Shown here in pieces: positions 15,015 through 16,119 of a stretch of 16,119 bases of DNA. Position 1 is the first letter of the stretch. Each line of letters begins with the position of its first letter. Source of the stretch: Cyclobacteriaceae bacterium (GTDB taxonomy: Bacteria; Bacteroidota; Bacteroidia; Cytophagales; Cyclobacteriaceae); contig JANQPK010000423.1 of assembly GCA_028289505.1 (NCBI GenBank), forward strand, positions 1 to 16,119, in the 5' to 3' direction. The notes under the pieces are model-generated. The model did no database searches, was not told the origin of the DNA, and saw only the letters and a list, made by a program, of their open reading frames with translations. The position numbers were made by a program, and so were the translations under genes.

Positions 15015-15629
15015 CTAAAGACTCCAATTAGAAATCTGTTCTACAAAGGATACTACTACTCCTGGTCTAAGTGCCACCGTAAACAACAAACCAAAAATTG
15101 CCCCAAATAAATGCGCATCGTGATTGATGTTGTCGGCCATGCGTTTGCCTTGGTAGTACGAATAAATAATATACAACGCTCCTAGCACAAATCCGGGAAT
15201 ATCAATAGGGATGAACATGATTCGAATTGGATTTAGTGGATCGAACATAATGCTGCTGAACACCACTGCGGCTACTCCACCTGAAGCCCCTAAAGAATTG
15301 TAATTGGGCATGTTCTGATATTTCAGATAAGTTGGAATATCAGAAATCATGATTCCCAGCAGGTAAAGTACCACCATGAGGGTATCACCGTTGGGTCCAA
15401 AATAGTAGGCTACATTCTGACCAAAGAAAAACAAGGCGAACATATTGAAAAACAAATGCACATAATTGATATGTACGAAGCCGGAGGTTAAGAACCTCCA
15501 ATACTGTCTATGATGCTTAATTCTATAGGGATTCAAGATCCACTTCTGATAGATATCAGGGTGGTTCCAGGCATAAATACTGGTAATAATGGTAATGATT
15601 AGGATCCAGGTGGTGGTATTAAGGATCAT
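15015..15629 (-). CDS. Rhomboid-family intramembrane serine protease
   Basis: This 204-residue inner-membrane protein has about six membrane segments, the basic rhomboid core. The catalytic serine is S116 in GASGG and the catalytic histidine is H173 in HDAHLFGAIFG. H58 and N62 (HLFFN) are in the position of the oxyanion-hole residues. WRFLTSGFVH (about 44-53) is the conserved L1-loop region. Rhomboids cut single-span membrane proteins within the membrane; the natural substrate here is unknown. The start codon overlaps the stop of the upstream prenyl synthase gene (ATGA), so translation is probably coupled. The next gene downstream encodes a tiny single-span protein. Confidence 0.95.
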   Translation of the reverse strand: MILNTTTWILIITIITSIYAWNHPDIYQKWILNPYRIKHHRQYWRFLTSGFVHINYVHLFFNMFALFFFGQNVAYYFGPNGDTLMVVLYLLGIMISDIPTYLKYQNMPNYNSLGASGGVAAVVFSSIMFDPLNPIRIMFIPIDIPGFVLGALYIIYSYYQGKRMADNINHDAHLFGAIFGLLFTVALRPGVVVSFVEQISNWSL

Positions 15630-16119
15630 TGCTCACGGTTAATCAGAAAGTCTGTAAAAGCCTGAAGCTCCTTTAATCTATGCTGCTCCATACCCAATTG
15701 ACCCAAGGCCCGATAAGCTTTTGAAAAGTATTGATTAATCTTTTTTTCGGTAAGTCCTTTGATTCCCAGCTGATTGTATATTTCAGTAACTGCGGCTACT
15801 TTTTCTTCCTTGATAAAGTCTGTTTGGTTCAGCCAGTGCATCAAAGATTGTGTCAGCCCCTCAGTGGATTCTTCCATGGCCTTGATTAGTAAATAGGTCT
15901 TTTTATTCGAAATGATATCCCCTCCTACCTGCTTGCCAAATTTGGCCTGTTCACCGTATACATCCAGCAAATCGTCCTTTAATTGAAACCCCAATCCAAT
16001 ATTGACCCCGAAATTCTTAAGTAGTAGCTGATGATCTTCAGGGGCTTCAGCCAAAATAGCCCCCAACTCCATGCTGAACCCTAGCAATACTGCAGTCTTG
16101 AGCCTGATCATCTCCAGGT
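15626..16119 (-). CDS. Polyprenyl diphosphate synthase, C-terminal part (5' end outside window)
   Basis: The frame continues past the right edge, so the N-terminal part, including the first aspartate-rich motif DDxxD, is missing. The visible part starts LEMIRLKTAVLLG, then has the second aspartate-rich motif GFQLKDDLLDVYG, which binds the Mg-diphosphate of isopentenyl diphosphate, and GKQVGGDIISNKKTYLLIKA, a conserved substrate-binding segment. These identify a trans-isoprenyl diphosphate synthase of the IspA/GGPP synthase group, which chains C5 units for quinones, carotenoids or similar products. Chain length is set by residues near the first motif and cannot be judged. An ATG at 16111 is internal, not a start. 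The stop overlaps the rhomboid gene start by four bases. Confidence 0.94.
   Translation of the reverse strand, partial: LEMIRLKTAVLLGFSMELGAILAEAPEDHQLLLKNFGVNIGLGFQLKDDLLDVYGEQAKFGKQVGGDIISNKKTYLLIKAMEESTEGLTQSLMHWLNQTDFIKEEKVAAVTEIYNQLGIKGLTEKKINQYFSKAYRALGQLGMEQHRLKELQAFTDFLINREQ

Noticed and set aside
1..16119. Mobile element, CRISPR array, defence island or tRNA in the window
   Set aside because: No transposase, integrase, terminal repeats, spaced direct repeats, Cas or toxin genes, or cloverleaf sequence were recognised; most genes are housekeeping.

Overview
The window looks like chromosome of a member of the Bacteroidota, probably a marine or environmental cytophagal lineage. Evidence for this: the -7 promoter motif TAnnTTTG recurs upstream of genes, clear Shine-Dalgarno sequences are absent (rplU for example), the ribonucleotide reductase small subunit is of the eukaryote-like class Ia type, and a TonB-dependent outer-membrane receptor and a Bacteroidota-style lipoprotein are present. 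I see no phage genes, insertion sequences, CRISPR arrays, tRNAs or rRNAs. Base composition looks even throughout, so nothing points to recent transfer. The phylum call is solid; anything finer is inference.

Layout, left to right. (1) 1-740: the 3' end of a TonB-dependent receptor gene, sharing a 4-base palindromic stop with convergent prmC (release-factor glutamine methyltransferase). (2) prmC is divergent from ribD (riboflavin biosynthesis), which overlaps msrC (free methionine-(R)-sulfoxide reductase). msrC converges, again with a 4-base palindromic stop overlap, on a 65-residue membrane protein. (3) 3484-6060, minus strand: a Tat-exported, agarase-like TIM-barrel protein with an unusual apparent active site, followed by a YfcC/DcuC-superfamily transporter; a likely two-gene unit. 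(4) 6199-10290: a TetR regulator divergent from a SulP anion transporter gene, which overlaps by ATGA a gene for an FAD-dependent oxidoreductase lipoprotein. The divergent region holds a palindrome flanked by two -7 elements and is the best candidate regulatory switch here. (5) 10325-13781, minus strand: nrdB-nrdA, class Ia ribonucleotide reductase, with a strong terminator-like hairpin in the leader. (6) 14194-14762: rplU-rpmA (ribosomal proteins L21 and L27), with a near-ideal Bacteroidota promoter and an intrinsic terminator. (7) 14834-16119, minus strand: a 41-residue membrane microprotein, a rhomboid protease and the 3' part of a polyprenyl diphosphate synthase gene.

Most of the window is housekeeping: riboflavin, dNTP supply, translation, isoprenoids. 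The parts with room for new biology are the agarase-like protein and its transporter, the SulP/FAD-lipoprotein pair under a probable TetR switch, the nrd leader hairpin and the 41-residue microprotein. I did not find a convincing undescribed multi-gene defence or mobile system.
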